64,000 bases of DNA, from the NCBI RefSeq assembly GCF_008831285.2, contig NC_045143.1:26237439-26301438 (forward strand), read 5' to 3'. The DNA comes from Nymphaea colorata (lineage: Eukaryota; Streptophyta; Magnoliopsida; Nymphaeales; Nymphaeaceae). Below, one piece after another: positions 46,310 to 57,989 of this stretch (position 1 is its first letter; the number at the start of each line of letters is the position of its first letter). The notes beneath the pieces were generated by a model. That model did no database searches. It worked only from the letters and a program-made list of their open reading frames with translations, and had not been told where the DNA came from. The position numbers and the translations under genes are program-made.

Positions 46310-46960
46310 TATATGAGACAAATATGAGAGAGAGCAAGAAGAGAGAGAGACTGACGTTTCCATGCTTAGCTGATGAACTCCGCCGATCTCGTCGCATTTT
46401 GTTCTTTCGTTCTTCTTCGATATCAACAAGACCTGACGCAAAACTTCCACCGCGAGTGGAGGAAAAGCAAAAACAAGAACGCCAAATTTTAGCGATTATG
46501 AGATGAAAAAAGATATCAGAGAGTCAGAGAGAGGACGCTCACCAATGGCGACGCTGAGAACGAAAAGGTCTGGTGAACTCCGTCGATCTCTTTCTTTTTG
46601 TTCCGTCATTCTTCTCCGATATCAGCAAAACCTGATGCAGAACTTCCGAGGCCGAGTGGATGAAAAGTACAAACAAGAACGCCAAATTTTAGTGATTATG
46701 AGATGAAAAAAGATAATAGAGAGTCAGAGAGAGGATGCTCACCAATGATGATGCTGAGAAAGAAAGATCTGGTGCTCCGTCGATCTCTTTCTGATTCGGA
46801 ACCTTCTATCGGTCAAGAGAGGGAGAGAGAGAGAGAGAGGGACGTTAACGAACTTCTGGTGCTCCGTCAATCTCTTTCTGATTCGGAACCTTCTATCGAT
46901 CGATCAATCGAGAGAGAGAGAGAGGGGGGGACGTTAACGAACTTCCACTTCTTGTTTCCA
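46310..46960. repeat. Tandem array: 200-bp units plus an 86-bp duplication
   Basis: GCCAAATTTTAG(C/T)GATTATGAGATG recurs at 46481 and 46681, with matching sequence before it (GAACTCCG(C/T)CGATCTC ... GCAGAACTTCC), giving a period of 200 bp and a third partial unit from 46714. Then TCTGGTGCTCCGTC(G/A)ATCTCT recurs at 46769 and 46855 (period 86), each ending in a GA-rich run and GACGTTAACGAACTT. It lies beside the presumed 5' side of the minus-strand gene at 45756-46303. Confidence 0.82.
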
Positions 46961-47282
46961 CTTAAGTGACTTCGGTAACAAATTTTCATTTCGACCCACT
47001 TTTCAACATAATCCAAATGTACATCGTGACTACAAGCTAAACTGTAAACAATGGCAAAGACGAAAATTTGAAAAAAAATATGTTCTCACGCTGTAATCAC
47101 CCAAATTTTTCTAAAGGACTATGATGTTTTATCCAAATGCGAAATTCAAATTTAGGCACAAGATTTCCAAAATACTACTCTCAGATCCAAATTAAATCCA
47201 AAATAGAACTCTCATATCCAAATTAAATCCAAAATACTACTTTTAGATCCAAAACCCAAGTTCAGATCCAAATCAATCATTT

Positions 47283-47790
47283 AAGACCGATTTGCCTCCT
47301 TTTGACCAAAAACCTCTTTTAGAGGGTGATTTTAGTCTTTTTTAACAAGACCGATTTTCCATCTTTTGACCAAAACTCCTTTTAGGGTGATTTTTTTTTT
47401 TAAACAAGACCGATTTGCCCCTCCTTTTGACCAAAAAACCTCCTTTAAAGGGTGATTTTAGTCTTTTTCAAACAAGACCGATTTGCCCCTCCTTTTGACC
47501 AAAAAACCTTCTTTTAGAGGATGATTTTAGTCTTTTTCAAACAAGACCGATTTGCCCCTCCTTTTGACCAAAAAACCTTCTTTTAGAGGGTGATTTTAGT
47601 CTTTTTTAAACAAGACCGATTTGCCCCTCCTTTTGACCAAAAAACCTCCTTTTAGAGGGTGATTTTAGTCTTTTTGGTAAACAAGACCAATTTACCCCTC
47701 CTTTTGACAAAAAAACATCCTTTTAGAGGGTAGTTTTAGTCTTTTTGGGTGGACAAGACTCATTTGCCCTTCTTTTTGGCCAAAAAAATC
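47283..47790 (+). repeat. 68-70-bp subrepeat array in the 5' LTR, about 8 units
   Basis: Units of AAGACCGATTTGCCCCTCCT, TTTGACCAAAAAACC, TTTTAGAGGGTGATTTTAGT and a T run, starting near 47284, 47348, 47408, 47477, 47545, 47613, 47684 and 47755. It sits upstream of the TATA-like box. The 3' LTR has about 6 units. Confidence 0.88.
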
Positions 47791-47862
47791 TCCTTTTGGA
47801 GGGTGATTTTAGTCTTTTTAGGTCAAAAAATTCAAATTTTGGGTTTTGGCTCCAAAATCCTC

Positions 47863-47876
47863 TATAAATACCCCCC
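47863..47876 (+). promoter_or_regulatory. TATA-like box in the Tat LTR
   Basis: CTATAAATACCCC directly after the subrepeat array; conserved at about 60317 in the 3' LTR. Promoter role is inferred from position and sequence. Confidence 0.5.
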
Positions 47877-48199
47877 CATATCCCCCCTCTTGGGCAAGAT
47901 TGGTCCTTGGGAGAAACTCTAGTGTATTCTCACTTGAAGACTTAGAGTTTCTCTTGAGCTCTCTCTCTCTCTCCCTCTTCCTCTTTTCATTTCCTTCTCC
48001 AACTTAGAGCAAGCACTTTTGGAGCTTCATTCAAAAGGGGATTTTCAAGTGAAGGTGTTCATCTTCCTTAAGTTATTTCCCATTAGAGGTATGTAATCTT
48101 CATCTCTCTCATTTCTCTCTTCTTTCTTTTCATTAATGTTCTTATTATTATGTTATTTCTTTCTCTTAAACATAGTGTTGTTGTTGTTTTCATTTTTTT

Positions 48200-48945
48200 T
48201 TCTCATCTTCATCTCCCCATGGCCAAAGGAGATAGCACTCAACCTCTTTTTAGAGACAAGAGGCTATGCTCAAATGCACCGGGAGCATGAGAAGATGAGA
48301 TGATATTTTATTTTATGATTAAATCATGCTCTTTCAAGTATTCTTGTTGTTCTTGTTCTTTCTCTTTCTTCTCTTCAATATATATTCTTGTTGTTGTTAT
48401 TCTTTTCCTTAATGAATATATTTTTGTTGTTATTGTTATTTCATTTCTTCAATATAGTCTTGTCCTTGTTATTTTCTTTTTTTTCTCTTCTTCCTCTTCC
48501 CATGACCAAAGGAGATAACCCTCAATCTCTTTTTAGAGACAAGAGGCTATGCTCAAGTGCATTGGGAGTGTGAAAAGATGAGAGGATCTTTCGTTTCATG
48601 ATTGAATCATGTTTTTTTCTTTTATTAAATATAACATTGTATCTCTTTCTACATTTTCTTCTCATCTTCATCTCCCCACGGCTAAAAAAGGTAGCTCTCA
48701 ATCTCTTTTTTAAAGACAAGAGGCTATACTCAAAGTGCACCGGGAGCAATGAAAGATGAGATGATCTTTCATTTTAATCATGTTCTTTCTTTTCATGAAT
48801 ACATTCTTATTGTTTTTTTTTTTTTTTCCTCTTATTTTCCTCTCTTCCTCATTTCTCCATGGTCAAAAGAGATAGCTCTCAATCTTTATTTTAGAGTCAA
48901 GAGGCTATACTCAAGTGCACCGGGAACATGAGAAGATGATGTGGT
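48200..48945 (+). repeat. Second LTR subrepeat: four GAGACAAGAGGCTATGCTC units
   Basis: A block of about 100 bp, from C(C/A)ATG(G/A)CCAAAGGAGATA through GAGACAAGAGGCTATGCTCAA to CACCGGGAGCATGA and AGATGA, recurs at about 48218, 48505, 48680 and 48860. The same four units occur in the 3' LTR at about 60670, 60975, 61135 and 61312. Downstream of the TATA-like box, so probably transcribed. Confidence 0.83.
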
Positions 48946-50622
48946 ATATCAATTCATAGTTACATCATGTCTTCCCTCCTAATTGAACTTTGCTTTTTCC
49001 ATCATTCTCTTTCTTTCTTTCATTCCTTGAATGTTATCTATAAATTATGCACGCATGGTTGCTTGGTTCTTTACTTACATGTGAATGTATGGCGGGAATG
49101 AGAGTATGGTTTGGAGACTCTTTATTTTCATATTAATTTTTGAGGTTGGGACTTGTCCAACCCGGGATAAACCCTCACGAAAATGTACATGTTAATATGC
49201 ATTTTCATGGCATTTTGCGCTAGTTTCCTTCTTAATCATCACATTAGGAACCCTAATGAGTGCTTCGTTATGTTGCTTGTTTTCTTTCATACCCAACGGT
49301 GGAAGAAATATATCTCTTACAACAAACTAAATAATAACATTCTATACTTACATAAATCATATTTTCCAAAACATTTTCAAAAAGAACCTTCTAATATGGC
49401 CTTAGGGACTTAGCTTAGACTCTTGCATGAGTCCAAGCTCCCCTCCGGCCTACATTAAATTTGAAGTTGGTAATTTTAAGTTGTTCCTTGATTTTTTTTT
49501 TTTTTTTTTAATCTTGTGAAGGTATGGATGTATACACATGTTATATACATTTATACCAACATGATGACCCCCATCTTTCTCTCTCTATGCTTTCACTTTC
49601 TATTTTATAAATTTTCATATGTGCATGAATACGTATGTACATGTGTTCCATCTCCTCTCTTTCAAATATTTATTCCTCTTTTCAAGACAAAAATCTTCTC
49701 TTATAACATTTCTCATACCCATATATGCGTATGATATTTTTCTTTTCCTCTAAAATCTCTCTTTCTCTTCGAATCAATACATCTTTTTCTCTTTATATGT
49801 GATGATATGTACACAAGTATGCATGTCTTTCTCTATATCTCTCTCTTTCCTTTCATAAGAGTGTTTTATCTCTTGTATTCTTCTTAACATTCTCATCTCA
49901 TGAACTTTCTATTTACCAACTTCAATAAGACCACAAATCAAGTAATGACCCAATATTGGAATCATGCTTGATGGTCTACAATCTCTATCCATTTTCAAAA
50001 ACTTTTCCTTCTTACATATAATAATTATAACAACGAAATCTTAGATGTATGTTGTGGTAGGAATGATATTAGATGAATGTTGTGGTAGGAATGTTTTACT
50101 TTTTTTCAATCATATAGGGTAAATGCATTAATGCATTCTCACCCACTTTATTTCACTTATGATCACAAGCACCTCTCTAAAGGAACTTAAACAAGAAGGG
50201 ATGGAGCTCTAGCTAGGTGGTAACCGAATTAGAGCAAAATCTCAAACCTACTTAAAGTCTTAAGAGAACACTAAAGTGATTTCAAAATGTTTTCACAAGT
50301 TTTTCAAATGATATTTACTAGTTTTACTTTTTCCTCAAAACATTTCACATTTTCAAGCAATTCTTCAAGAACCCTTTCAAAAGTTTGAAACTCCAAACTT
50401 TCAATATTTTCTACACCGCACATAGAATCAAAAAGATGTTTTAGTTAAAACGAAATGCATCAATGATAAACATAGTCCTTGGGTTGATTACCCCCGGTAA
50501 AGGCGCCGGGAACGGTCGATCCTCGTACCGACGGGCGAGTCCATTTCTTTCCTCTTTCAAAACAAAAACCTTATTTTTCTGGAGCACTCCAAAACCAATG
50601 AAAATTTTGGGATGCAAATAGA

Positions 50623-50640
50623 TGGCGACCGTGATGGGAC
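50623..50640 (+). promoter_or_regulatory. Primer binding site of the Tat element
   Basis: TGGCGACCGTGATGGGAC, a few bases after the LTR end. It resembles the Arg-tRNA-type site of Tat/Ogre elements rather than the Met-type site used by the other elements here. The tRNA identity is inferred. Confidence 0.68.
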
Positions 50641-51432
50641 CCGTCATCGTTTGGCTATGATTATTGATGCATTTTCACTAACTTGAACATCTCATGTATT
50701 GCCAATGATAAAGCATGTCCCCTATTTTGGCCTCGACCCCATTGGTATTTCATTGCATTGTTTGATGATTGTGAATGTTTTCTTGCACATAGGACTAATT
50801 GAGAAGGATCAATCATGTTCACACATATTTATGATCACATACCACCCTTCTCAATTTAGGTGTTGTTTGAAAGCCATGTTTGCTCTTCTATTTTAATCTT
50901 CAAACTTAGGCAACATTGCGTTAGAGACAACTCAATTTATATGATTTCTCATATTTCAAAATTTCTCATACCTATTTGTCCCGGTCATCATGTTGCCGGG
51001 CTTGGTCTTTGGCGGTAGCACAAGACTAAGCCTTACAACTAGACCACACCTTGGGCGGGAACGCCCCCTCGTTAGTACCATGAGTGGTAATTTATGGTAT
51101 ATCGACGAGTGATCAAGAAGAAGTTGATGAACTCTACCCTTAATTGCCTAAGGAAGAATCTATGCTCGTACTAAGCCATTTGGCTAAGGTATATAAGCAT
51201 AACTTGATATCGGATTATCGTGACACAAAATTATCTCAATTAGGTTCCTATACCCAATTTTTAAAAAAAAAGAAAAAAAAAAGAAAATTATTTCATGATA
51301 GATGTTGATGTGCGTGAAACCTTATGTGATGATTTGCAACCTCATTCCACACATCTACCTCATATTGTCTTTGTCAACCTAGTCAATGTTTTCCACTAAT
51401 TCAATTTTTATCTTTTAGAGTCATCATTCAAT
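50641..51432 (+). other. Leader of the Tat element
   Basis: Untranslated region between primer site and ORF1. The segment 50640-51115 is the part conserved with the old relative at 6950-7398. Confidence 0.75.
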
Positions 51433-52650
51433 ATGTATTCTTTCCAACGTGGTGTCACATTCCCTTATGATCACATCCTCTTTGGGGAAGGTCCCGAACG
51501 GTCCACCTACATTTCTCTTGAGTCTCAACCTTTGGCTCCCGAATGGTATCGGATTTGGCATCCCACCTTCTCTCGGATGTTTCCTTCTTACTTTGAAGAA
51601 TGTGGGCTAGAGACAGTGGCAGCTGGAGGAATGCAGTCAGTTAATGGAAATTTGGTACATGCAATCGCTGAGCGTTGGAACCCAAGGACCTCCTCTTTTT
51701 GGTTTCCATGGGGAGAAATGACAATATTACTAGATGAATTTGCCGAAATACTAGACCTCCTTACTCCAACTTGTGACCCAAATGATCTATTGGAAAAACA
51801 ATTCCTTATGAACCCAACCAAGGTCAATGCAAATGACCTCATTGCTCACTTTACTGGACGGAAAACTTGGCCTTTAGTAGAAAACCATGAAAATCAAAGC
51901 ATCAACATGAAAAATTTGTATGAAGAATTTGGAACCTATGTTGAACCTTCTACCCTACCTCGAAAAGCCATAGGGAGAATTAAACATTGTATGATGCTCT
52001 GCACAGTAGGAGTGACCCTTTTTACCAATGGAAGTGACCTTTTCGATGTCCGTATTGCCCAACTTTTTCGAGTATAGGGCATAGAGGGACCCGACACTTG
52101 TCAGTAGCAATGACAGCTTTAGCCTTCCTTTACCGAGGACTCACTCGCTTTACCATTGAGATATCGACTTCATAGAAGGATGCACATATGCTTTACAATT
52201 GTGGTTCCTCAAGCATGCGGGACCCCAAGCCAGTCTATTCAGAAACACTGATGGATCATTAACAACCTTGGAGCAATACCGTCGTTTGATCGAGCAATTG
52301 AATGAAGGAGAGATCATTTGGGATTATTGTGATCGTCGGCAGAGCCTACCTCGATACACTCACCATCATCATGGGCATACCACACTCTTGGGCCCTTACT
52401 TCATAGTTGATTATTGTGCTGACAGATGTATGAGACAGTTCTCTCAAAGGCAGAAGATGGTCTCTGTGCATGCACCAATTGGAGTATTCCTGAATTTGAC
52501 ATTAGTTCTCCTCAATGGACGGCATTGTTTGCAGTAGCTCGACAAGAATGGAAGACACAAATATCATACACTTGGTTCATAGGCCCAGTGGTGAAGAAGA
52601 AATATGCTGAGTGGTGGGATGCCAACCGACCACCATCCATCCTTCCTTAA
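51433..52650 (+). pseudogene. Tat ORF1 with plant-mobile-domain-like sequence, frameshifted
   Basis: The ATG at 51433 opens a 214-codon frame. IAERWNPRTSSFWFPWGEMT followed by ILLDEFAEILDLLTP resembles the signature of the plant mobile domain (aminotransferase-like PMD: ERW-x-PETxTFxxxxGExTxTLxDVxxLLGL). A frameshift near 52075 and stops lead to 52199-52537 (GPQASLFRNTDGSLTTLEQY) and then 52426-52650, ending TWFIGPVVKKKYAEWWDANR. The full product was about 400 residues. Ogre elements carry an ORF1 of unknown function in this place; mobile domains occur in plant transposons and in the MAIN/MAIL host proteins. Function here is unknown; possible roles in RNA or chromatin targeting are speculation. 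Confidence 0.7.
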
Positions 52651-52819
52651 AAGTTTTATGTTGTCAACTTTGTATTCCTTCTGTCGTTGTCATCTTTATT
52701 AGTGTCTATGGATGTAACTTTTAAAACTTGTAATGCAATATGAACATTATTTTGTCATCATTTCCATCCAATAACTCTATTTTCTTATGTCATAAAGTGA
52801 ATACTTGAAAGCCAACAAG

Positions 52820-54602
52820 ATGGTTGAAACTAGATCGCAAGCTAAGCAGACTCCTCAAAACGAGGCTTCATCCTCTGAACTCCGTCCAGAAACACTTGGC
52901 CTCCCAGCAATCGAGCCAGAAGCTTACTATATGTTCCGTTTGTTCATGGAGCGATTTATGAAGGAGCAAGAAGAGCAAAAGGCTTTGATGGTTACTCCAG
53001 AGACGGATAATGAAAAGACTGCCAAGCAGAAAAGAAAGAAGAAAAACAAGTCTTTTGTTGAAATCAGGATGAAGACCATTTGAGTTCAGATTCGACAACT
53101 AGTAAGGAAGAAAAACCCGAACTGTCTTCTCTCAAAAAGAAAAAGACAACAAAGAAAAATAAAAAGGAAAAGATGTTATGATAGAAAACAGCTCACCCAG
53201 TCCTATCACCACTGAAAGTTCGGAAGAGAAGCCCAAAAGGAAGAGAAAACCTACCAAGAAAGTAAAAAAGACAAAGAAATACATCACTAGCAGCAGCTCA
53301 GACGTGAGAGTTCTGAAGAAAAAGTAAAGGAGATCAAGGGCAAAAAGAAAAAGACCAGGCCAGAATTGGTCGAATCAAGTGATGATGAAAGTCCGACTAA
53401 GCGTAGATTCTACAAAATGGAGAAAAGAATGAACAATCTTGAGCTTAGGGGGAAGGGGAAACGTTCATACTCATGTGAGGACTACTACCTTGGCATTGAA
53501 GGAGACGAAGACGTGAAGGCTTGCCCAGAGAATTCATCAGATATGATGGAACCACCTGTCCACACGTTCATCTTTCAACCTTTTTCAATGATTGCTACAA
53601 AATTCGGACAAATAACAGAGCTTTGTTCCGATATTTTCCAAGAAGTCTTGAAGGCATTGCCGCACAATGGTGTAAAGAAAATATCAATCCAATCGAGCTG
53701 AAGGAGTTTGACAAGTTGATTAACATGTTTGTTGAAAGATTTGAACAAAATGCTCCCATGGCTCCAACCCTCAGTACCATTTGCAGTCTTCGTCAGAAAC
53801 AGGGAGAAAAGGCTCGAGAATTCATCCAAAAATGGAGAATGCAATGCAATAAGATGAAGGAGCCCATTTCTGAGACACAAGCCTTGTCACTCATTAGGAA
53901 AAATCTTGCCCAACCCTTGAAAAGTCTCATCGCAATGCCCCGATCAAAACCTTTGCTGAGTTAATTGAACAAGCAAACTCGATAGAAGAAGGGATTGAGG
54001 AAGGAGATTTTGATGGAATTATTGCTCCTAAGTACAAAGAAGATGGAAAGAAAGGAGGAATGACACAACTGCCTGCACAATTCATAGCCAATGCTGGCAT
54101 TAGAAAGGACCATGATAATAACTACAAGCATGACAAGGGAGTCAGTTTCAAGAAGAACACACAGTTTCTCAAAGGCGACGATGAAAGGAAGAACAAACAC
54201 CCAGGTTGGAGCTACGACCGAAAATTCACTCCTCTGAGCCAGTCTCGGGAGAAGATCCTGGAATACCTTCTCGCCAAAGGAACTATCGTCTTGCCAAAAG
54301 TGTCAGAGCCTCCGAAAATGATGGGAGGAAATAAAGAAAAACTGTGCAAGTTTCATCGTACCCCTGGTCATGAAACTGAGGATTGTTTTGTTCTCAAAAA
54401 TATTATTCAAGACTTCATCAACAAGGATCTCAAGATTTGTGATGATAGTACCCCTGAGATACTAAGGAATCCATTCCCTGACCACGGAAAGGCGGTAGTA
54501 GCCATGATCACTACAGTCACTCACTTCGTACCATCCACAAGAGCACATTCGACCTTATATTGGGAGCAGCTCACACAAAATCATGGTGGTAAACCAAGGT
54601 AA
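52820..54602 (+). pseudogene. Tat gag, frameshifted
   Basis: MVETRSQAKQTPQ start at 52820, a Lys-rich low-complexity part (53010-53350, KKRKKKNKS), then in a shifted frame the capsid-like region CPHVHLSTFFNDCYKIRTNN, FPRSLEGIAAQWC and FVERFEQNAPMAPTLSTICS. A further frame carries the zinc-knuckle-like LCKFHRTPGHETEDCFVLK (about 54340-54400). Gag packages the element RNA. At least four frame changes or stops separate the parts. It follows ORF1 by 170 bp. Confidence 0.88.
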
Positions 54603-55576
54603 GGAACCTCTAGATTTCATTGCTATGATGAAAGACATGATAGAAAGTTTGCCCAAGAAACTTCCTATGATTCCAAAGACTTTTATCTTACAAGGCGACG
54701 AATCATCAAATGACTCCTCAGATGAAGATCCATGCTATTTGGACGTTCTCCCCTTGGAAGAGCGTATGGATGAGGGAGACTCGATTCAAGCTTCTAAAAA
54801 TCAGTCAATTACCTTCTCAGAAAAAGACCTCTCAAAATGGGGATATTTCCATGAAGATGCTCTTTACATCGTTGTTCAGGTCAATGGGATGACGGTGCCA
54901 CATGTTTTGATTGATGGAGGAAGTGGTTTGAATATTTGTCCTGATCTCACGGCTAAAACATTGGGGTTTTGTGAAAAGAATATCGTTCTGATAATACCAA
55001 GATCTACGGATACGATGGCCGAGGCATGAACAGCAAAGGTACCCTCGACATGAATGTGATCATTGAAAATACTAGCCATTGCATTGTATTTCATGTGGTA
55101 GACGTACCACCATCATACAACCTGCTTTTGGGACGACCTTGGATCCATCAAGTACGAGCGATCCCATCCACTCTTCATCAATGCCTAAAATGGAATTTTG
55201 GTCCATCAGTCATCACTATCCGTGCTGAGGATCCGGTCAAGAGGTTGATGCAACCTATGCTCCCTAGGCCAATTGATCCGGTAGATGTACCGAGCATAAG
55301 AACAACAAAGGACAGACCTTTGGAAGAATGGATGCAGAACATGGAGATAGAGGAACCATCCGGGAATGCTTATGCTATTTCAAGCAATCGTGCAAGTTAC
55401 CAAGAACACCTATTGTATGTTCATTTCATGAAAAACCCCAAGGGTTTTCAGTTGCTTCTGAAAGGTGGCTACGTCCATTCACTGGCCTTGGGAAAAATGA
55501 AGATGGCATCTTGCAACCAATTAGCATATCTTTTCAGATGAACATGAGAGGACTGGGATATCATGAAGGAATTTGA
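54583..55576 (+). pseudogene. Tat aspartic protease
   Basis: LYIVVQVNGMTVPHVLIDGG then SGLNICPDLTAKTLGF: a retropepsin with active-site IDGGS, the form common in Tat/Athila elements. After a one-base frame change at about 55027 comes FHVVDVPPSYNLLLGRPWIH then QVRAIPSTLHQCLKW, the conserved C-terminal protease block. A stop at about 55540 ends the frame. Cleavage of the polyprotein is the expected role. Confidence 0.9.
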
Positions 55577-55732
55577 AGAAGATCTTGGGGGCTGATAGTA
55601 TTCACTTTTGTTTCAAAATCCTCCCATGAATTTTGTAATATTAAACATCTTTTTGTCTCGTCTCATGAGAGAACCCATTCTATGAACTAAGAACTTTTTT
55701 TTTTATATATATATGCAAATGCAAGTAATTTT

Positions 55733-57006
55733 TTGTTGTCAATTTCGTCCAACTCTTTCCTTTATCCTCTTTACAGGATGTCGGAACTCAATATGTCTCA
55801 GTTTATTCTTTTTCCACGAAAGTCCCCCCAGAAAGCATTTATCGAACAAGCAGTCGGTGAAATGGAACCTATGGCAATACCCGAGTCAGAATTACCAGAA
55901 TTCACTCAGATTCAGAAACAAGAGCATCCCTCATCTTTGGTGAATGATCCAATTGAAGAAATTAATATTGGAACCAGTGAAGATCCTAAAATTCTTCAAA
56001 TTGGCACCAGTTTGTCAGCGAATGAGAAGAAAAGATTGGTGGACTTTCTTATAAGTAACCAAGAAGCTTTTGCTTGGACTTATGAAGATATGCAGGCTTA
56101 GACCCCCAATTGGTTGAACATCGTTTGCCCTTAAATCCTAATTGCAAGCCGATTAAGCAAAAATTGCGCAAGCTTGACCCTCGACTAGAAGGCCCTGTAA
56201 AAGAAGGACTAGAGGACTTGCTAAAGGCAAAATTCATTCGTGCCATCGATTACCCCGAATGGTTGGCGAACATCGTGGTGGTCCCCAAGAAAAATGGCAA
56301 AGTTAGGTTGTGCATCGACTTTCGAGACTTGAACAAAGCCACACCGAAGGATGATTATCCTCTTCCAAACATTGATCTATTGGTAGACAGTACTGCAGGC
56401 CATGCAATGTTTTCTTTCATGGATGGATATTCGGGATATAATCAAATCAAATTAGCAGTCAAAGATCAACCTAAGACCGCTTTTACTACACCATGGGGTA
56501 CTTTTTGTTACACGGTAATGCCATTTGGGTTGAAGAATGCTGGAGCAACCTATCAAAGAGCCATGGCCGCCATCTTCCATGACCAGATGCATAAAATCAT
56601 GGATGCATATATCGATGACATATTGATCAAATCCAAGACAAGAGAAGATCACATTGAAACTCTTGCCCAAGTATTCGAGAGGCTTTTACAGTACAAGCTT
56701 CGCCTGAATCCTCAAAAATGTGTGTTTGGGGTTGAGTCAGGCAAACTGTTGGGTTTCATGGTCAGTAAGAAGGGAATTGAAATGGATCTTACAAAAGCCA
56801 AGGCAATAATCGATATGCCACCACCTACCAATATCAAGGAGTTGCGAAGCTTGCAAGGACGAATCCAATCCATCAGACGATTCATTTCCAATCTGGCCAT
56901 GAGATGCGAGCCATTCAACCAGCTACTGAGGAAAGGTGTCAAGTTTGAATGGGGGTTTACACCAAACGTTGGGAAGACCACTGCTGCTTTACATCACAGT
57001 GAATGA
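55733..57006 (+). pseudogene. Tat reverse transcriptase
   Basis: A linker frame (55733-56101) ends in FLISNQEAFAWTYEDMQA-stop (TAG at 56099). The main RT frame (56110-57006) then gives AKFIRAIDYPEWLANIVVVP, VRLCIDFRDLNKATPKDDYP, MFSFMDGYSGYNQIKLAV, VMPFGLKNAGATYQRAM and the catalytic AYIDDILIKS. The three catalytic aspartates (FMD, IDD) are intact over 298 codons, so RT is the best preserved domain. It ends in a frameshift near 56995. Confidence 0.95.
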
Positions 57007-57420
57007 GTCAGCATGTGGCGGCTTTTTGACACAATATGAGGAAGGAAGTCGCATCGAATATGCAATCTATTACATTAGCAAGACTTTTGTTCAGTACGAA
57101 AAGAAGTACTCTCAATAGAGAAAACTTGTCTGGCATTGGTTTGGATGTGTCAGAAGTTGAGACATTACTTATTGGCTTGTGAGGTCAAGATACTCTCCAA
57201 ACTAAATCCTCTCAAGTACATCTTGGAACAACCATTCCTTAATGGGCGTATCGCAAAATGGCAAGTTCTGTTGATGCAATATGATCTTGAATATGTGTCT
57301 CAAAAGTCAATCAAAGGACAAACAATTGCGGATCAGTTAGCAGACTTCCCTCAGTACGAAGAAATCAGAACAAATGATGAGTTTCCAGATGAACATGTAC
57401 TAAGATTGGAAACGGTTTCG
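56957..57420 (+). pseudogene. Tat RNase H (first copy), broken
   Basis: LLLYITVNESACGGFLTQYE followed by IEYAIYYISKTFVQYEKKYS then a TAG at 57116, and in the next frame MCQKLRHYLLACEVKILSKL, LEQPFLNGRIAKWQVLLMQY and SIKGQTIADQLADFP. This is the normal gypsy RNase H that follows RT directly. Confidence 0.87.
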
Positions 57421-57880
57421 ACATGGAAGATGTACTTTGACGGGTCCAGAAATGTGATGGGAGCAGGCATAGGCATCTTACTCATCACTCCATAAGCGAA
57501 ATGATCCCGTACTCTTTGAAACTTGATTTTCCATGTACCCATAACATGGCTGAATATGAAGCCCTCATACAAGGACTTCGTTCTTATTGAGTTTTCAAGT
57601 GAAAAGAGTGCATGCCTTCGGCGACTCTCAGCTTATTATAAACCAAGTGAATGGAGAATGGCAAGTCAAAGATGAAAAGTTGGTGCCATATCAAGAAATT
57701 GCTACCTCCTTAATCTGTCAATTCGAAGAAGTACAATTGGCTCACGTAAAGAGAGAAGGTAACCCTATTGCGGATGGCCTCGCGAGCTTAGGATCAACCA
57801 TCACTTTTCGAACCAATGAAGCAATCCGCTCTTTTGAGATTGGAAGATTAAAACACCCTGCTTTTGAAACGATGGCGCAT
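57421..57880 (+). pseudogene. Tat second (archaeal-type) RNase H, broken
   Basis: WKMYFDGSRNVMGAGIGILL starts a second RNase H with its first Asp (FDGS). After a stop and frame changes come MAEYEALIQGLR (Glu), HAFGDSQLIINQVNGEWQ (Asp) and GNPIADGLASLGS (Asp). The four acidic positions are visible but spread over three frames. A second RNase H between RNase H and integrase defines Tat elements. Confidence 0.9.
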
Positions 57881-57989
57881 GTTCATCATATCCAAGGGGG
57901 GATACGCCTTGGTACCATGACATCAAAAGGTATATTGAAAGCGGAGAATTCCCGACTGAAATGTCTAAAAATGAACAAAAAGCAATACA

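Larger units (their letters stand above)
47092..50618 (+). repeat. 5' LTR of the Tat element, 3.5 kb
   Basis: Starts TGTAATCACCC and ends GATGCA(AA). A TATA-like CTATAAATACCCC lies at 47863, followed by CT-rich sequence around 47960, a likely promoter and start region. It contains two subrepeat arrays. 142 bp longer than the 3' LTR. Confidence 0.92.

Noticed and set aside
47283-47790. Regular repeats with near-constant spacing, considered as a CRISPR-like array
   Set aside because: Units are contiguous 68-70-bp tandem repeats without unique spacers, in a plant LTR.
49183-49413. Frame starting MYMLICIFMAFCASFLLNHH, repeated at 61636
   Set aside because: Both copies lie within the Tat LTRs, so conservation simply reflects LTR duplication.
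51588-51842. Minus-strand frame inside ORF1
   Set aside because: Shadow of the plus-strand ORF1, which has the recognisable domain.
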